Part shown: piece after piece, positions 1-8,711 of the stretch
Layout of the letters: the number at the start of each line of letters is the position of its first letter
How positions within the stretch are numbered: position 1 is the first letter of the stretch
Source: Elusimicrobiota bacterium
GTDB lineage: Bacteria > Elusimicrobiota > Elusimicrobia > Elusimicrobiales > UBA9959
Reading direction: 5' to 3'
DNA length: 64,000 bases
NCBI GenBank assembly: GCA_019135865.1
Contig: JAGVVD010000022.1
Span: 1 to 64,000, forward strand
Translations under genes and position numbers: made by a program
Notes under the pieces: model-generated
The model's database searches: none
Told to the model about the DNA's origin: nothing
Seen by the model: only the letters and a program-made list of their open reading frames with translations

Positions 1-78
1 TCAGGAGAGGGCAGCATTGGGACAGCGGGATGGCGGCGAAATGCCTTTGCGGGGCTTGAACCCGTGAAAATCCGCCTG

Positions 79-128
79 TCAGACATTACAGTTGCTCCTC
101 ATGTTCCTCGCCGCGTGTCCCCGGGAGG
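79..128. repeat. Degraded copy of a palindromic intergenic repeat
   Basis: The gap before the first gene (1-217) has no credible coding sequence. Bases 96-128 match 23951-23983 at 29 of 33 positions, and both copies have TCAGACATT upstream (79-87 here; 23895-23903 there). At 23.8 kb this block is the right arm of a 201-bp palindrome; here the matching left arm is not visible, so this looks like a decayed or truncated copy. Confidence 0.6.
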
Positions 129-205
129 AACCACGCATCGGTTCGGGCAAGGACGGAGCGAAAAAACGTAACATTTCGTAAACAATAATGAAAAAGAGCG
201 TTTCT

Positions 206-211
206 TATAAT
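206..211 (+). promoter_or_regulatory. Predicted leaderless -10 box for the HEAT gene
   Basis: TATAAT followed by 6 nt and the ATG at 218, so transcription would begin at the A of the start codon. There is no Shine-Dalgarno before this ATG and no clear -35. Confidence 0.5.
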
Positions 212-217
212 ATTCGC

Positions 218-1312
218 ATGAAAGCGCGGTTCCTCGCGGCGCTCTGCCTCTTTTTCACGCCTTCTTTAGGGGCGGAGGACGGGAAAGCCCTTGGCCGTAA
301 GGCCCTGGGCATCGTCGTCACCCACCTGGCCGACGCCGATTCGGAGGTCCGGGAAAAGGCCCTCCGCGTGATGGGCGCGACCGGCAACAGAGGCGCCCTC
401 TCCACGCTGCGCAAGTCGCTTTCGGACCCCGACAAGCATGTCCGCATAGCCGCGGCGGAAGCCCTCTGGCAGCTCGGCGACTCTTCCGGGCTCAGGACCG
501 TCAACGCGATCATAAACGATAAGCCGGCCCAGGGCACCATAGTCAACTCGCCCCTGGTCGAACTGAAAATGATCTCCCAGAACAATATCCGGGCGCGCGC
601 CGTGCAGGCGCTCGCGGCCATGAGGGGGAAGAAGTCCGAGCAGGCGCTGTTCGCCCTCCTCAACGACAGTTTCGGGAAGATACGCGATACCGCGGCGCTG
701 GAACTGGCGCGCCTGGGCCACGCCGACCAGCTCGGGCAGTTCACCCGCGCCCTCGCCAGCGAGGACGAAGGGCTCAGGTTCGCGGGAGCCTCGGCCCTTG
801 CGGCCATCTGCTCCGGCGGCGCGGTCTCCGGCCTGCGCGACCTTCTCTCGGCGGAAACCTCGGTGCGGGTGAAGATGGCCGCGCTCGACGCCCTGGCCTG
901 CTCGGAGGGGAAAGAAGAGGCGCTCGCCGAATTGCTCTCACTTTCCCAGGACAAGAATCCCAGCGTCAGCATAAAGGCCCTTTCCGCCCTGGGAGGCATC
1001 AGGAGCGCCCGGGCTTTCGAACGCCTGACCGCCGTGATCGACGACGCGGAAAGCGACCTCGGCCTCAAACTGGCCGCCGCGGGAAGCCTGACCGTCTCCG
1101 GCCGGAAACCGCCCGTCCAGCTCCTCAGGCGCGCCGCGGATTCCAACAGTCCCGAAGCGCGCATGGCGGGGCTTCGCCTCCTTCCCCAGCTAGCCGACGC
1201 GGAAGCTTCGCCGTACCTGGAGGCCTTTCTCGCCGACGGCGATCTGGGCGTCAGGCTGGAGGCCGCCCTGCAGACCCTTAAGCGCTTTTCGGACCCGGAG
1301 AGGAAAAGGTGA
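218..1312 (+). CDS. Exported HEAT-repeat protein
   Basis: A 364-aa protein with signal peptide MKARFLAALCLFFTPSLGA followed by a run of about 30-residue HEAT/PBS-lyase-type helical repeats (recurring patterns such as D.....VR..A..AL..LG). Such solenoids are protein-interaction scaffolds; no catalytic motif is visible. I chose the ATG at 218 rather than the in-frame ATG at 188 because it starts the signal peptide directly and sits 6 nt after TATAAT. The stop overlaps the GTG start of the metallopeptidase (GTGA), so the two are probably co-translated and the protein may serve that enzyme or its export in the periplasm. The partner is an inference from position only. Confidence 0.8.
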   Translation: MKARFLAALCLFFTPSLGAEDGKALGRKALGIVVTHLADADSEVREKALRVMGATGNRGALSTLRKSLSDPDKHVRIAAAEALWQLGDSSGLRTVNAIINDKPAQGTIVNSPLVELKMISQNNIRARAVQALAAMRGKKSEQALFALLNDSFGKIRDTAALELARLGHADQLGQFTRALASEDEGLRFAGASALAAICSGGAVSGLRDLLSAETSVRVKMAALDALACSEGKEEALAELLSLSQDKNPSVSIKALSALGGIRSARAFERLTAVIDDAESDLGLKLAAAGSLTVSGRKPPVQLLRRAADSNSPEARMAGLRLLPQLADAEASPYLEAFLADGDLGVRLEAALQTLKRFSDPERKR

Positions 1313-4300
1313 AGAACTCTTTCCTTATATCTCTTATGCTCCTGCCTCTCGCCGCGGGAGCGCTGTACGCTGCCCCTAAGCAACGCCCGGCCGCCGCGCG
1401 TCTCACGCCGCTGTCGGACTCCTTCCGTCCCGCGAAGGCCGGACCTTCCGACGCCAGGATCGCCCAGTTCCGCGAATTCAGCGGCAAGAGCCCCAGGCCC
1501 TGGCGCGTCCGTTTCAGCCCGAGAACGGCCCTGCCCGAAGCCCTGGCCAGGGGCGAAACAAGGGCCTACGGTCCCGTTCCCGAAGCCGCGGCGCTGGCCT
1601 TCCTCGAAGAGAACCGCGCCCTGCTCTCCGTCGATCCGTCCGAACTCCGCCTGTCCAATTCCCGGACCTTCGCCGGCATCACCCATCTCCAGTACGCGCA
1701 GGTCCACAAGGGCGTTCCGGTCGAATTCGCCTATGTCCGCGTCCATCTGACCGCCGACGGCCGCGTGACGGGCTACCAGGCGAAATATGAGCCGCAGATA
1801 GACATTCCCCTTACGCCTTCGATCGGCGCCGCGCAGGCGAAGGCCGCCGTGCTGGCGCACCTCGGTTATCCCGCCCGCTCCGAGGCCGAACTGGTCGTCT
1901 TCCCGGACGAGTTCGACGGCGGTCCCAAACTGGCCTGGAAGGTCAAGGCGAGGGGCGAGGACCTGGCTTCCGGCAGGTGGGTCTATTACATAAGCGCTCT
2001 CGACGGGTCGGTCCTTTTCAGGTACGACAGCCTGAATTACGCCTGCGACGGGAGCCATGTGACCACCGGCACGGTAAAGGGCATGGTCTACGAGATCTCC
2101 CCGGATTACGGCGTAGCCGTCTCCACTCCCATAAGCGGCCAGTACGTCTGGGTGAACGACTATTCTTCGGCCGCCGTCACCATGAACGGCGTCTATTGCG
2201 CCACCAGGCCCGGCAAGGTGTTCGCGGGCCTCAAGGGGCCCTATTTCTCGGTGGCCAATTTCCGCGGGCCCGGCGGACATTTCGACAACGGGAACGGGCA
2301 GTGGCTGCAGAAGGCGCTTTCCGTGGTCTCGCCGCCCGGCTACGCCCCCGAAGCGGAGTACGATTACCCGGTGACCATAAACCCCACCGACTGGCAGGGG
2401 ACATATCCGTCCGGCGCTTTCGCCAAGGCGCTGCCCCGCTTCGCGACGTTCGATGTCGGCTCCATGGATAAAGGCGGGACCGTCGGGGACGCGGACAACG
2501 TGGTCCTGCTCAACGGCCCATCGCACGTGCTGCCGGGCGCCAGGACCGCCTCTTACCGCGGCACCCGGACCAGCGCCTTCTACGGCGCGGCCGTGGAGAG
2601 CCCGGCGTACACGATACGCCTGGTCTCGGACGGGGCGGGCAATTCCGGCTCTTTCACCGTCGCCCAGTCGAGTTACCTGGTCCTTACCGCCGCTCCGGGC
2701 ACGCAGAACAACGCCACGGGCTCGTTCACCTGGGACGCCTCCCGCTTCATCGACGGCAGGCTCGACGAGGTGAACGCGTTCTACCATCTCAACAAGATAC
2801 GCGACTACTTCACGCCGCTCAACAAGGACCCCAGCAGCACCGCTCTTCCCGCGGACCTCGGACGCCCGATCGAGGTCATGGTGCGGGCGCACGGCGAGGC
2901 GGACCGGCTGGACGCCATAGGCGGCATGTGGAACGCCTTTTACGACCTCGAGTACGACCATATCTATTTCGGCGACGGTCCTTCTCCCTCCGTCGGGGTG
3001 TATAATTCCTTCGCCCTCGACGGCACGGTGGTCCGCCACGAATACATACACCTGGTCGTCAACAGGATATATCCCATCATAAACTTCGGCGAGTTCGGCG
3101 CCCTCTCCGAGGCCATAGCGGACTATTTCGCCCTCTCCTCCTTCCTGCCGGACTACCCCGCCCTGGACACCATGGGCAACTATATAGACGCCGGCGAAGC
3201 CACCTCCCGGAACCTGGCCGGCGGCGCCCCGTCCGGCGTCAGGAGCATGCCGGACGACTGGTGGGGGGAGATACACGAGGACAGTCTGATCCTTTCGCAG
3301 GCGCTGTATAAACTGCGCGATCCGGGCAGCGCCCACTATCTGGGAACTTTCGGTCCGGGGGCCTTCCCGGGCCGGCACAAGTCTGACGTTTTCGCCTATG
3401 CCGCGCTGTTCTACTTCCCGGACAATTTCGCCAATTTCTACGAGGCGTTCAGCGAATCCTGCCGCCGGCTGGACCCCGCCGGCTGTCCGGCCCTGCAGGG
3501 CAAGATCGATTCCGCTTTCACCGAGCACGGCATCCCTCCGACCTATTTCGCGACCGGCGACTCCTATGAGACGGCCGGCGGGGGGGGCGATCTCTGCCAT
3601 AACAACAACGGGCCTTCCTGCGCGGTGGACATCAGCACCATTACGAGCCTTAACGCCTCCGTCTATCCGCCCGCCGACATCGATTATTACAGCTTCACCG
3701 CCCCCGCCGGGACCATCCGCGCCACGCTCGCCCTCCCGGCCGGCGCCGTGGCCGGGACCTATAACGCCTATTCCCTCTATCTCTTCGACGCCGACAGGAC
3801 CTACCTGACGGCCGCCGACCCGGTGATCTACATCGGGGACGCTTACGGTTTCTGCTCCCCCGCCGCCGGCGCCCAGTGCCTGACGCTCTCCGGAAGCGTC
3901 ACGCTGGAATACTCGGCGCCGTCCGCCGGCCGTTATTACCTGGCCGTTTCCGCCGCTCCCACCGAATTTTACGGCAACGGCGGGGTCAGTTCGGTCTCCC
4001 CCTACAGGCTGGCGCTGGACTTCTCGCGCAAAGGGTCCGCCGAGGCCTCGGTCGTTTCGCGGCTGTTCGACCGCGACGAGGTGTCTTTCTCGATGCCCTA
4101 CACCGTTTTCGAGATGCAGGTGCACCCGTCCTCCCCGTCGCTGCCCTCGCAGCCTTCCACCCCGGGCAGCGAGCTGTTCTACGAATACGCCTCGCTCCGG
4201 GACCATAACTTCGCGCCCATACCCCTGGCGCGCACCGACCTCCCTTCCGGATACCTGGAAACGGTCGAGGACAGCATACAGCAGTCCACCGACGGTCTGG

Positions 4301-4737
4301 GCCGGGACGTCCTGAACGGGCGGGTGAGGCTCAAGCCCGGTTTCGCGGCGCGCTACCCCGCCCTGGGGACGGTCTACCTGGAGGTGTTCGGACGCAATCA
4401 CATGGGACGGGTGCTTTCGATGGGCGTCTCCAACGCGATCCCCCTTACGGCCAACAGGTCGGCCCTCACCGCCTACGAGAACATCATCAATTCGGCCAAT
4501 AGTACGGCCATAATACGCTACGAATTGCTTTCCGCCGGCACGCTGACGATACGGGTATACACCGTGACGGGGGCGCTCGTCAAAACCCTTTTCAGCGGAC
4601 CGGTCCCGGCCGGGAAAGGCACCATAGAATGGGACGGCAGGAATTCCTCCGGCGGCAGGACGGCCAGCGGCATCTATTACGTGAAGGCCGAAGGTCCCGG
4701 ACTGGACGCGGTGGAGAAGATAGCCGTGGTCAGGTGA
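1309..4737 (+). CDS. Secreted M4/M36-type zinc metallopeptidase, multidomain
   Basis: A 1142-aa exported protease. After the signal peptide (about residues 1-20) comes an FTP/PepSY-like propeptide (roughly 50-200). The gluzincin site is HEYIH at residues 577-581, with the third zinc ligand Glu601 in GALSEAIADYF, giving the spacing of 20 from the second His seen in thermolysin. Downstream are a PPC-like beta domain (about 765-900) and a C-terminal FlgD/Ig-like domain (about 1060-1142) ending in GRTASGIYYVKAEG, a form used as a cell-surface sorting or anchoring domain in type IX-secreted proteins. The GTG start overlaps the stop of the HEAT gene, and a PorV-like barrel gene follows by 19 nt. 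The family call is strong; the exact subfamily and the secretion route are inferred. Confidence 0.85.
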   Translation: MKNSFLISLMLLPLAAGALYAAPKQRPAAARLTPLSDSFRPAKAGPSDARIAQFREFSGKSPRPWRVRFSPRTALPEALARGETRAYGPVPEAAALAFLEENRALLSVDPSELRLSNSRTFAGITHLQYAQVHKGVPVEFAYVRVHLTADGRVTGYQAKYEPQIDIPLTPSIGAAQAKAAVLAHLGYPARSEAELVVFPDEFDGGPKLAWKVKARGEDLASGRWVYYISALDGSVLFRYDSLNYACDGSHVTTGTVKGMVYEISPDYGVAVSTPISGQYVWVNDYSSAAVTMNGVYCATRPGKVFAGLKGPYFSVANFRGPGGHFDNGNGQWLQKALSVVSPPGYAPEAEYDYPVTINPTDWQGTYPSGAFAKALPRFATFDVGSMDKGGTVGDADNVVLLNGPSHVLPGARTASYRGTRTSAFYGAAVESPAYTIRLVSDGAGNSGSFTVAQSSYLVLTAAPGTQNNATGSFTWDASRFIDGRLDEVNAFYHLNKIRDYFTPLNKDPSSTALPADLGRPIEVMVRAHGEADRLDAIGGMWNAFYDLEYDHIYFGDGPSPSVGVYNSFALDGTVVRHEYIHLVVNRIYPIINFGEFGALSEAIADYFALSSFLPDYPALDTMGNYIDAGEATSRNLAGGAPSGVRSMPDDWWGEIHEDSLILSQALYKLRDPGSAHYLGTFGPGAFPGRHKSDVFAYAALFYFPDNFANFYEAFSESCRRLDPAGCPALQGKIDSAFTEHGIPPTYFATGDSYETAGGGGDLCHNNNGPSCAVDISTITSLNASVYPPADIDYYSFTAPAGTIRATLALPAGAVAGTYNAYSLYLFDADRTYLTAADPVIYIGDAYGFCSPAAGAQCLTLSGSVTLEYSAPSAGRYYLAVSAAPTEFYGNGGVSSVSPYRLALDFSRKGSAEASVVSRLFDRDEVSFSMPYTVFEMQVHPSSPSLPSQPSTPGSELFYEYASLRDHNFAPIPLARTDLPSGYLETVEDSIQQSTDGLGRDVLNGRVRLKPGFAARYPALGTVYLEVFGRNHMGRVLSMGVSNAIPLTANRSALTAYENIINSANSTAIIRYELLSAGTLTIRVYTVTGALVKTLFSGPVPAGKGTIEWDGRNSSGGRTASGIYYVKAEGPGLDAVEKIAVVR

Positions 4738-4756
4738 GACCGGCGGCGCGACGCAT

Positions 4757-5917
4757 ATGAAAATAAAGGCCCGGACGATAGGACTTGCCGCCGCGGCGCT
4801 CGGAGCGCTCGCGGGGCCCTATTGCCCGGCGGCCCTGGGCGGCGGACCCGGTTCCGCGGCCCTGCAGATGCTGAAGCTCGACACCAGTCCCCGCGCTCTC
4901 GGCATGGCCGGCGCCTTCGCGGCGGTGGCCGACGACGTCCACTCCGCCGAGTACAACCCCGCCGGCCTGGGCCAGCTCTACTTCCCCGAGGCCTCGGCGA
5001 TGTATTTCTCGGGTTTCGAAGGCAGCCGGATACAGCACCTTTCTTTCGGCGTTCCCCTGACGGTGACCGGGCTGGCCGGCGTCGACAAGCCCGCCATAGC
5101 CTTCTCCCTGCTAATGAGCCAGGCCGGGGACTTCACTTACAGGCATATCAACCCGGACGGCAGCGTGGCCTCCCGCTCCTACGACGCCCAGAGCGATACG
5201 GTGCTCACCTTCGGCTACGGGGAAAAGGTCCACACGGGAACGGCCAGGCTCGAAGGGCGGGAATTCCGCTTCGACCAGTATCTGGGCGGCGCGGCGAAGA
5301 TAATACGCTCCGAACTGCTCGACACCTATTCGGCCACCGCCTTCGCCCTGGACGCCGGCTGGCTGCTGCTGGAGCCCACCCTCGGCCTTACCGCCGGCGT
5401 CTCGCTCGCCAACTTCGGTTCGGGCATAAAGTACCACCAGGAGGCCGATCCTTTGCCCTCGATAGTACGCCTCGGTCTTTCCTGGCAGAAGCCTACCGTC
5501 CTGGACCAGTCCCTGCTGCTGTCCGCGCAGCTGGATTCCTACATCAATGAAAGCCTGAGGACGGCGAGGTTCGGCCTCGAATACCGCTTCCAGAAGATCT
5601 TCAATCTGCGGCTCGGGTACAAGGCTCTCGACGAGAATACCGGCCTGACCATGGGACTCGGGATACATCACGAGACCTTGTCGCTGGACCTGGCTATGGC
5701 CCCGGGAGAGGTCTACAGCTCCTCCCAGGTCGGCCTGACCTATAAGTTCACGGGCTGGTCCCCGCGCGAATACCGGAAGACCGTGACCTATAAGGACCCC
5801 GAGGACCGCCCCGCGCCCAGGGCGGAGAAAGAAAAGCGGCGCCCCGCCCAGCCCGAGCCCATAAAGCAGCGCGCGCCGCAGCAGAACAAGGGCCCCGACT
5901 TCTATTGGCTCTACTGA
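4757..5917 (+). CDS. PorV/PorQ-like outer-membrane beta-barrel protein
   Basis: A 386-aa protein with a signal peptide and the family's N-terminal signature (SPRALGMAGAFAAVADDVHSAEYNPAGLG, residues about 40-70), followed by alternating amphipathic strands typical of the PorV/PorQ (UPF0164) barrels, which are FadL-like. The C-terminal about 50 residues are a charged Pro/Lys/Arg-rich tail ending in YWLY. In Bacteroidetes PorV is the shuttle that takes type IX cargo from the translocon; here it directly follows a protease with a CTD-like C-terminal domain, which makes a functional link plausible. Third gene of the 218-5917 unit. Confidence 0.75.
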   Translation: MKIKARTIGLAAAALGALAGPYCPAALGGGPGSAALQMLKLDTSPRALGMAGAFAAVADDVHSAEYNPAGLGQLYFPEASAMYFSGFEGSRIQHLSFGVPLTVTGLAGVDKPAIAFSLLMSQAGDFTYRHINPDGSVASRSYDAQSDTVLTFGYGEKVHTGTARLEGREFRFDQYLGGAAKIIRSELLDTYSATAFALDAGWLLLEPTLGLTAGVSLANFGSGIKYHQEADPLPSIVRLGLSWQKPTVLDQSLLLSAQLDSYINESLRTARFGLEYRFQKIFNLRLGYKALDENTGLTMGLGIHHETLSLDLAMAPGEVYSSSQVGLTYKFTGWSPREYRKTVTYKDPEDRPAPRAEKEKRRPAQPEPIKQRAPQQNKGPDFYWLY

Positions 5918-5941
5918 GTCCGGGGCCGGGTCCGGTCCGCA

Positions 5942-5970
5942 TTGACACCCCTCCCTCTTGTTTATAGAAT
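5942..5970 (+). promoter_or_regulatory. Sigma70-type promoter for the lipoprotein pair
   Basis: TTGACA (5942-5947), 17-nt spacer, TAGAAT (5965-5970). The predicted start is near 5977, and AGGAGG (6009-6014) precedes the ATG at 6025. One of the best consensus promoters in the window. Confidence 0.8.
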
Positions 5971-6024
5971 CTGTCAACGGGGCGGATAGCGCCCCTCGCG
6001 GTATTCCAGGAGGGTCAATAAATT

Positions 6025-6474
6025 ATGAAAAAAGTCCTAATGCTGTCCGCAGCGGCGCTTTTCGTCGCCGCCTGCTCTTCTTCGCCCGATAAAGGCACCG
6101 TGGCCAAGACCGGCGAGATAGAGCGGGAATGGGTGGAGGAGGGCGTAACCAAGAACTACGTCTTCGCCCGCGGCATAGGCGCGGCCGACCAGACGCTGGA
6201 GAACAAGACCCAGCGCATGGCCACCTCGCGCAACGCCTCGATAGTCAACGCCCAGTACAACATGCTTTCCTTCCTCAAGGGCGTCCAGCTGGAAGGCGGC
6301 ATCACCGTGGAGAAGGCGATAGAGACGGACTCGGTGCTCGCGACCAAGATAGACCAGGTCATCAAGGGCGCCCAGGTGGTCCGCACCGAGTGGACCTCGG
6401 ACGACGGCTGCGTGGTGGTGCTGCGCCTTTCCAAGAAGTCGCTCAGGGAAGCGGGCGTAAAGATAGCGGAGTAA
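6025..6474 (+). CDS. LPP20-like lipoprotein
   Basis: A 149-aa protein with lipobox VAAC at residues 14-17 and a mature domain beginning with Ser residues, so lipid-anchored. The body (EGVTKNYVFARGIGAADQTLENKTQRMATSRNASIVNAQYNMLSFLKG) resembles LPP20/FlgT-type domains, in which a conserved sequence of A.R.A...A...L follows an early beta strand. AGGAGG lies 10 nt before the ATG and a strong promoter precedes it. The next gene, 9 nt downstream, has the same kind of N-terminal domain, so the two probably form one envelope complex. Function is unknown. Confidence 0.7.
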   Translation: MKKVLMLSAAALFVAACSSSPDKGTVAKTGEIEREWVEEGVTKNYVFARGIGAADQTLENKTQRMATSRNASIVNAQYNMLSFLKGVQLEGGITVEKAIETDSVLATKIDQVIKGAQVVRTEWTSDDGCVVVLRLSKKSLREAGVKIAE

Positions 6475-6483
6475 CGCCGCTCC

Positions 6484-7536
6484 ATGAACGCCAAGGTCCT
6501 TCGCCTGCTGGCGCTGCCGGCGGCGCTGTGCGTGTGCGCCTGCGGCGGCGCGCGCAAGTCCTCCCTTAACCCCGCCTACGAAGTCGAGAAAGTGGAGGCG
6601 GAAGGTTCGGCCCCGGTAGTCGACGGGGCCGACGCCGCCCGCAAGGCCGCGCTCGGCGACGCCCTGCGCAACGCGCTGGCCCTGGTGGTGGGCGTTTACG
6701 TCTCGCAGGAGTCCATGGTCTCGCAGGCCGTGCTCATCGACGAGACCATCACCTCCCAGACCGAGGGGTACATCGAAAAATACGAAACCCTCAAGGAATG
6801 GCGCGACGGCGACTTCTATAAAGTCCGCGTTCTGGCGCATGTCCGCAAGGAGGACCTGACGCTCAAACTGCGCGATCTGGAGCCAGAGCCGGTCAAGCTC
6901 GGCAATCCCGTGATCTGCTTCGCCGTCGAAGAGACCCACGACGGCGCCCTCCAGAAGACGTCCGCGGCCTCCACCGAGCTCCGGTCGGTCTTCGCGGGAG
7001 CGGGCTTCCTTACCGGCGAGACCGGGAACTGCGACATCACGCTGACGGGCTCGGTCGATTCCGCCTTCAACACGCGGGAGGGCCTGGGCGGCTTCGTCTC
7101 CTACCGCGCGACGCTGTCGCTTTCGGCCGAAAAGCAGGGAGGCGGGACGCTGGCCGCCGTGCAGGACGCCGCGGGGGGCATCGATCTCAACGACGCCGCA
7201 GCGGCGCGCGCCGCGGCCGCGAACGCGGCGAAAAAGGCCGGCCTGGACCTTAAGGAGAAGCTCCTGAAAGCGCTGCGCGAGACGACCGTGGTCAGTCTCT
7301 CCCTCTCCGGCGTGAACGGGATGAACCAGCTCAGCGACTACATGAAGAGCCTCAAGAACATCCCGGCCATCCGCGCCAGCTGGCTGCGCTCTTATTCGGG
7401 CGACTCGGCCCGCATAGACGTGGGCATGCGCAAAGGCGGGGCCAGGGAACTCTCCGAACTGCTGCAGAAGAACAAGAGCTTCCCGCTGAAGATAGTCCGC
7501 TCGGGCAGCTACGACATCGAGGGGCAGCTGCCTTAA
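6484..7536 (+). CDS. LPP20/FlgT-like lipoprotein
   Basis: A 350-aa lipoprotein (lipobox CVCAC near residue 20). Residues about 40-140 (GADAARKAALGDALRNALALVVGVYVSQE, then a KVRVLAHVRKEDL strand) resemble the FlgT N-terminal/LPP20 fold; the middle part (about 145-260) resembles the second FlgT-like domain (GDCDI-type strand then an Ala-rich helix); the C-terminal about 80 residues form a separate alpha/beta domain (LSDYMKSLKNIPAIRASWLRSY). No flagellar genes are near, so a flagellar role is not implied. Co-transcribed with the preceding lipoprotein and closed by the terminator at 7555. Confidence 0.65.
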   Translation: MNAKVLRLLALPAALCVCACGGARKSSLNPAYEVEKVEAEGSAPVVDGADAARKAALGDALRNALALVVGVYVSQESMVSQAVLIDETITSQTEGYIEKYETLKEWRDGDFYKVRVLAHVRKEDLTLKLRDLEPEPVKLGNPVICFAVEETHDGALQKTSAASTELRSVFAGAGFLTGETGNCDITLTGSVDSAFNTREGLGGFVSYRATLSLSAEKQGGGTLAAVQDAAGGIDLNDAAAARAAAANAAKKAGLDLKEKLLKALRETTVVSLSLSGVNGMNQLSDYMKSLKNIPAIRASWLRSYSGDSARIDVGMRKGGARELSELLQKNKSFPLKIVRSGSYDIEGQLP

Positions 7537-7554
7537 GCCGCCGCGACGGCGCAT

Positions 7555-7585
7555 AAAAAAGCCCCGCCGCATGGCGGGGCTTTTT
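7555..7585. terminator. Bidirectional intrinsic terminator
   Basis: GCCCCGCC (7561-7568), loop GCAT, GGCGGGGC (7573-7580), flanked by A6 and T5. It lies between convergent genes and can serve both. Confidence 0.9.
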
Positions 7586-7602
7586 CGTTCTCCGGGCGCG
7601 GC

Positions 7603-8331
7603 CTATTTCCCGCGCTTCAGCTTTTCCTCACGCCGGTCGTCGAAACCCTTCAGGCGGCCCGCGCGCTTCCCGATGTGCTCCTGCAGGAAATCCTCCCTGG
7701 CGGCCAGCCTGGCCCTGGTCTTGCGGACATAGGAGCGCAGCTTCTCGTAGCGGCGTTTTTCCGCCTGCATGGCCCGGTCCAGGCGGGGGGAGACCAGTAC
7801 CGCCCCTTCCGCGGCCGAAGCCTGCTGGCCGGGTTCCAGTATCTCCGGTTCGCCGTCCCCCGTCACCTCCAGCGAGCCTTCGAAAAGGCCGACTTCGGAG
7901 GAGGAAGAGGAGACCAGGACAGCGAAGTCGGTGCCTCTGACGGCGCACACGGCCGAGGGCGTGCGCACCGAGAAGCGGGAGGAACGGCGCCCGATCCTGG
8001 CGGCCATGAAAAGGAACTTCCCGGCCAGAGCTTTGACCGAGAAGGCCCGTTCGTCCGCGGAAAGACGCAGGTCCTCTATCTCGAGCGACGAATTCTCGGC
8101 CACGCGGACGATGGTGCCGTCCGCGTAGAGAATGTCCGCATAGGACCCGGAACGGGTCCTGACGGCGCTGCCGCGTACCAGTTCCGCGGCCTTGGGCGCC
8201 GGCTCCCAGGTCCCTTCGGGACCCCTCAAGTCGGCCTCGCCCCTGACCTCGTACAGCGCGGCCACGGGCGCGCCCGCCGCAGCCGCCGGGAACGCCGCTA
8301 AAAGCGGCGCGGCGATGATGAACGCTTTCAT
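7603..8331 (-). CDS. Exported FecR-domain protein
   Basis: A 242-aa protein. The signal peptide (MKAFIIAAPLLAAFPAAAAG) starts at the ATG at 8331, preceded by GGAGGC; a longer in-frame extension upstream lacks these features. Residues about 20-170 form a FecR domain (GSAVRTRSGSYADILYADGTIVRVAENSSLEI, then FSVRTPSAVCAVRGTDFAV). The C-terminal 60 residues are a basic coiled-coil-like helix (AEKRRYEKLRSYVRKTRARLAAREDF). Unlike FecR sigma regulators it has a cleavable signal peptide and no adjacent ECF sigma gene, so a structural or peptidoglycan-associated role is as likely as regulation. Transcribed divergently from the gene at 8411. Confidence 0.75.
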   Translation of the reverse strand: MKAFIIAAPLLAAFPAAAAGAPVAALYEVRGEADLRGPEGTWEPAPKAAELVRGSAVRTRSGSYADILYADGTIVRVAENSSLEIEDLRLSADERAFSVKALAGKFLFMAARIGRRSSRFSVRTPSAVCAVRGTDFAVLVSSSSSEVGLFEGSLEVTGDGEPEILEPGQQASAAEGAVLVSPRLDRAMQAEKRRYEKLRSYVRKTRARLAAREDFLQEHIGKRAGRLKGFDDRREEKLKRGK

Positions 8332-8393
8332 ATAGTGTGCCTCCGTTCTCCGCCGGCCCGCGCCGGCGCCACCCGAACCCAGATTAAATTTTA

Positions 8394-8399
8394 TAGAAT
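8394..8399 (+). promoter_or_regulatory. -10 box for the gene at 8411
   Basis: TAGAAT ends 11 nt before the ATG at 8411, so the predicted 5' leader is only about 5 nt. On the other strand the same gap offers TTGACT-N17-TAATCT for the FecR gene; that assignment is weaker. Confidence 0.4.
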
Positions 8400-8410
8400 T
8401 GGAAGTCAAG

Positions 8411-8707
8411 ATGCCCCTCCCCGATCTGCGTGCGCTCAATATTTTTCTTTTTCTGTGCCTGGGGGCGGCCCTGGGTTATCTGCTCGGCCGGGAAAGCCCT
8501 CCTCCCGCCGCGCCGTGCGTCCCCTCGGCGCGCGCCCGTTTCCAGCCCGCCGACGAGATATTCTCCCCGGAATACCTCCCGGAGACCCCGCGGGACGGGG
8601 ACCCGGAGTACGAGCTGCAGCTGCACCCGGAGGAGAACGGGACCGGACTCCTCCCGCCCGACGGGGATGAACTTCCGGCTGCCGCCGGGACAGGACGGGC
8701 GGACTAA
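8411..8707 (+). CDS. Small single-pass membrane protein, unknown
   Basis: A 98-aa protein with one hydrophobic segment (residues about 9-25, LNIFLFLCLGAALGYLLG) followed by a Pro- and acid-rich tail. I do not recognise a family. The start was set at the ATG at 8411; the in-frame TTG at 8399 lies in the promoter. The stop is 4 nt before the lipid kinase start, so the two share a transcript. Confidence 0.55.
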   Translation: MPLPDLRALNIFLFLCLGAALGYLLGRESPPPAAPCVPSARARFQPADEIFSPEYLPETPRDGDPEYELQLHPEENGTGLLPPDGDELPAAAGTGRAD

Positions 8708-8711
8708 TTTT

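Noticed and set aside
205-4401. A 1398-residue minus-strand ORF over the HEAT and metallopeptidase genes
   Set aside because: It is a shadow frame: no signature, and the plus-strand genes have clear motifs, start overlaps and homology-type features.
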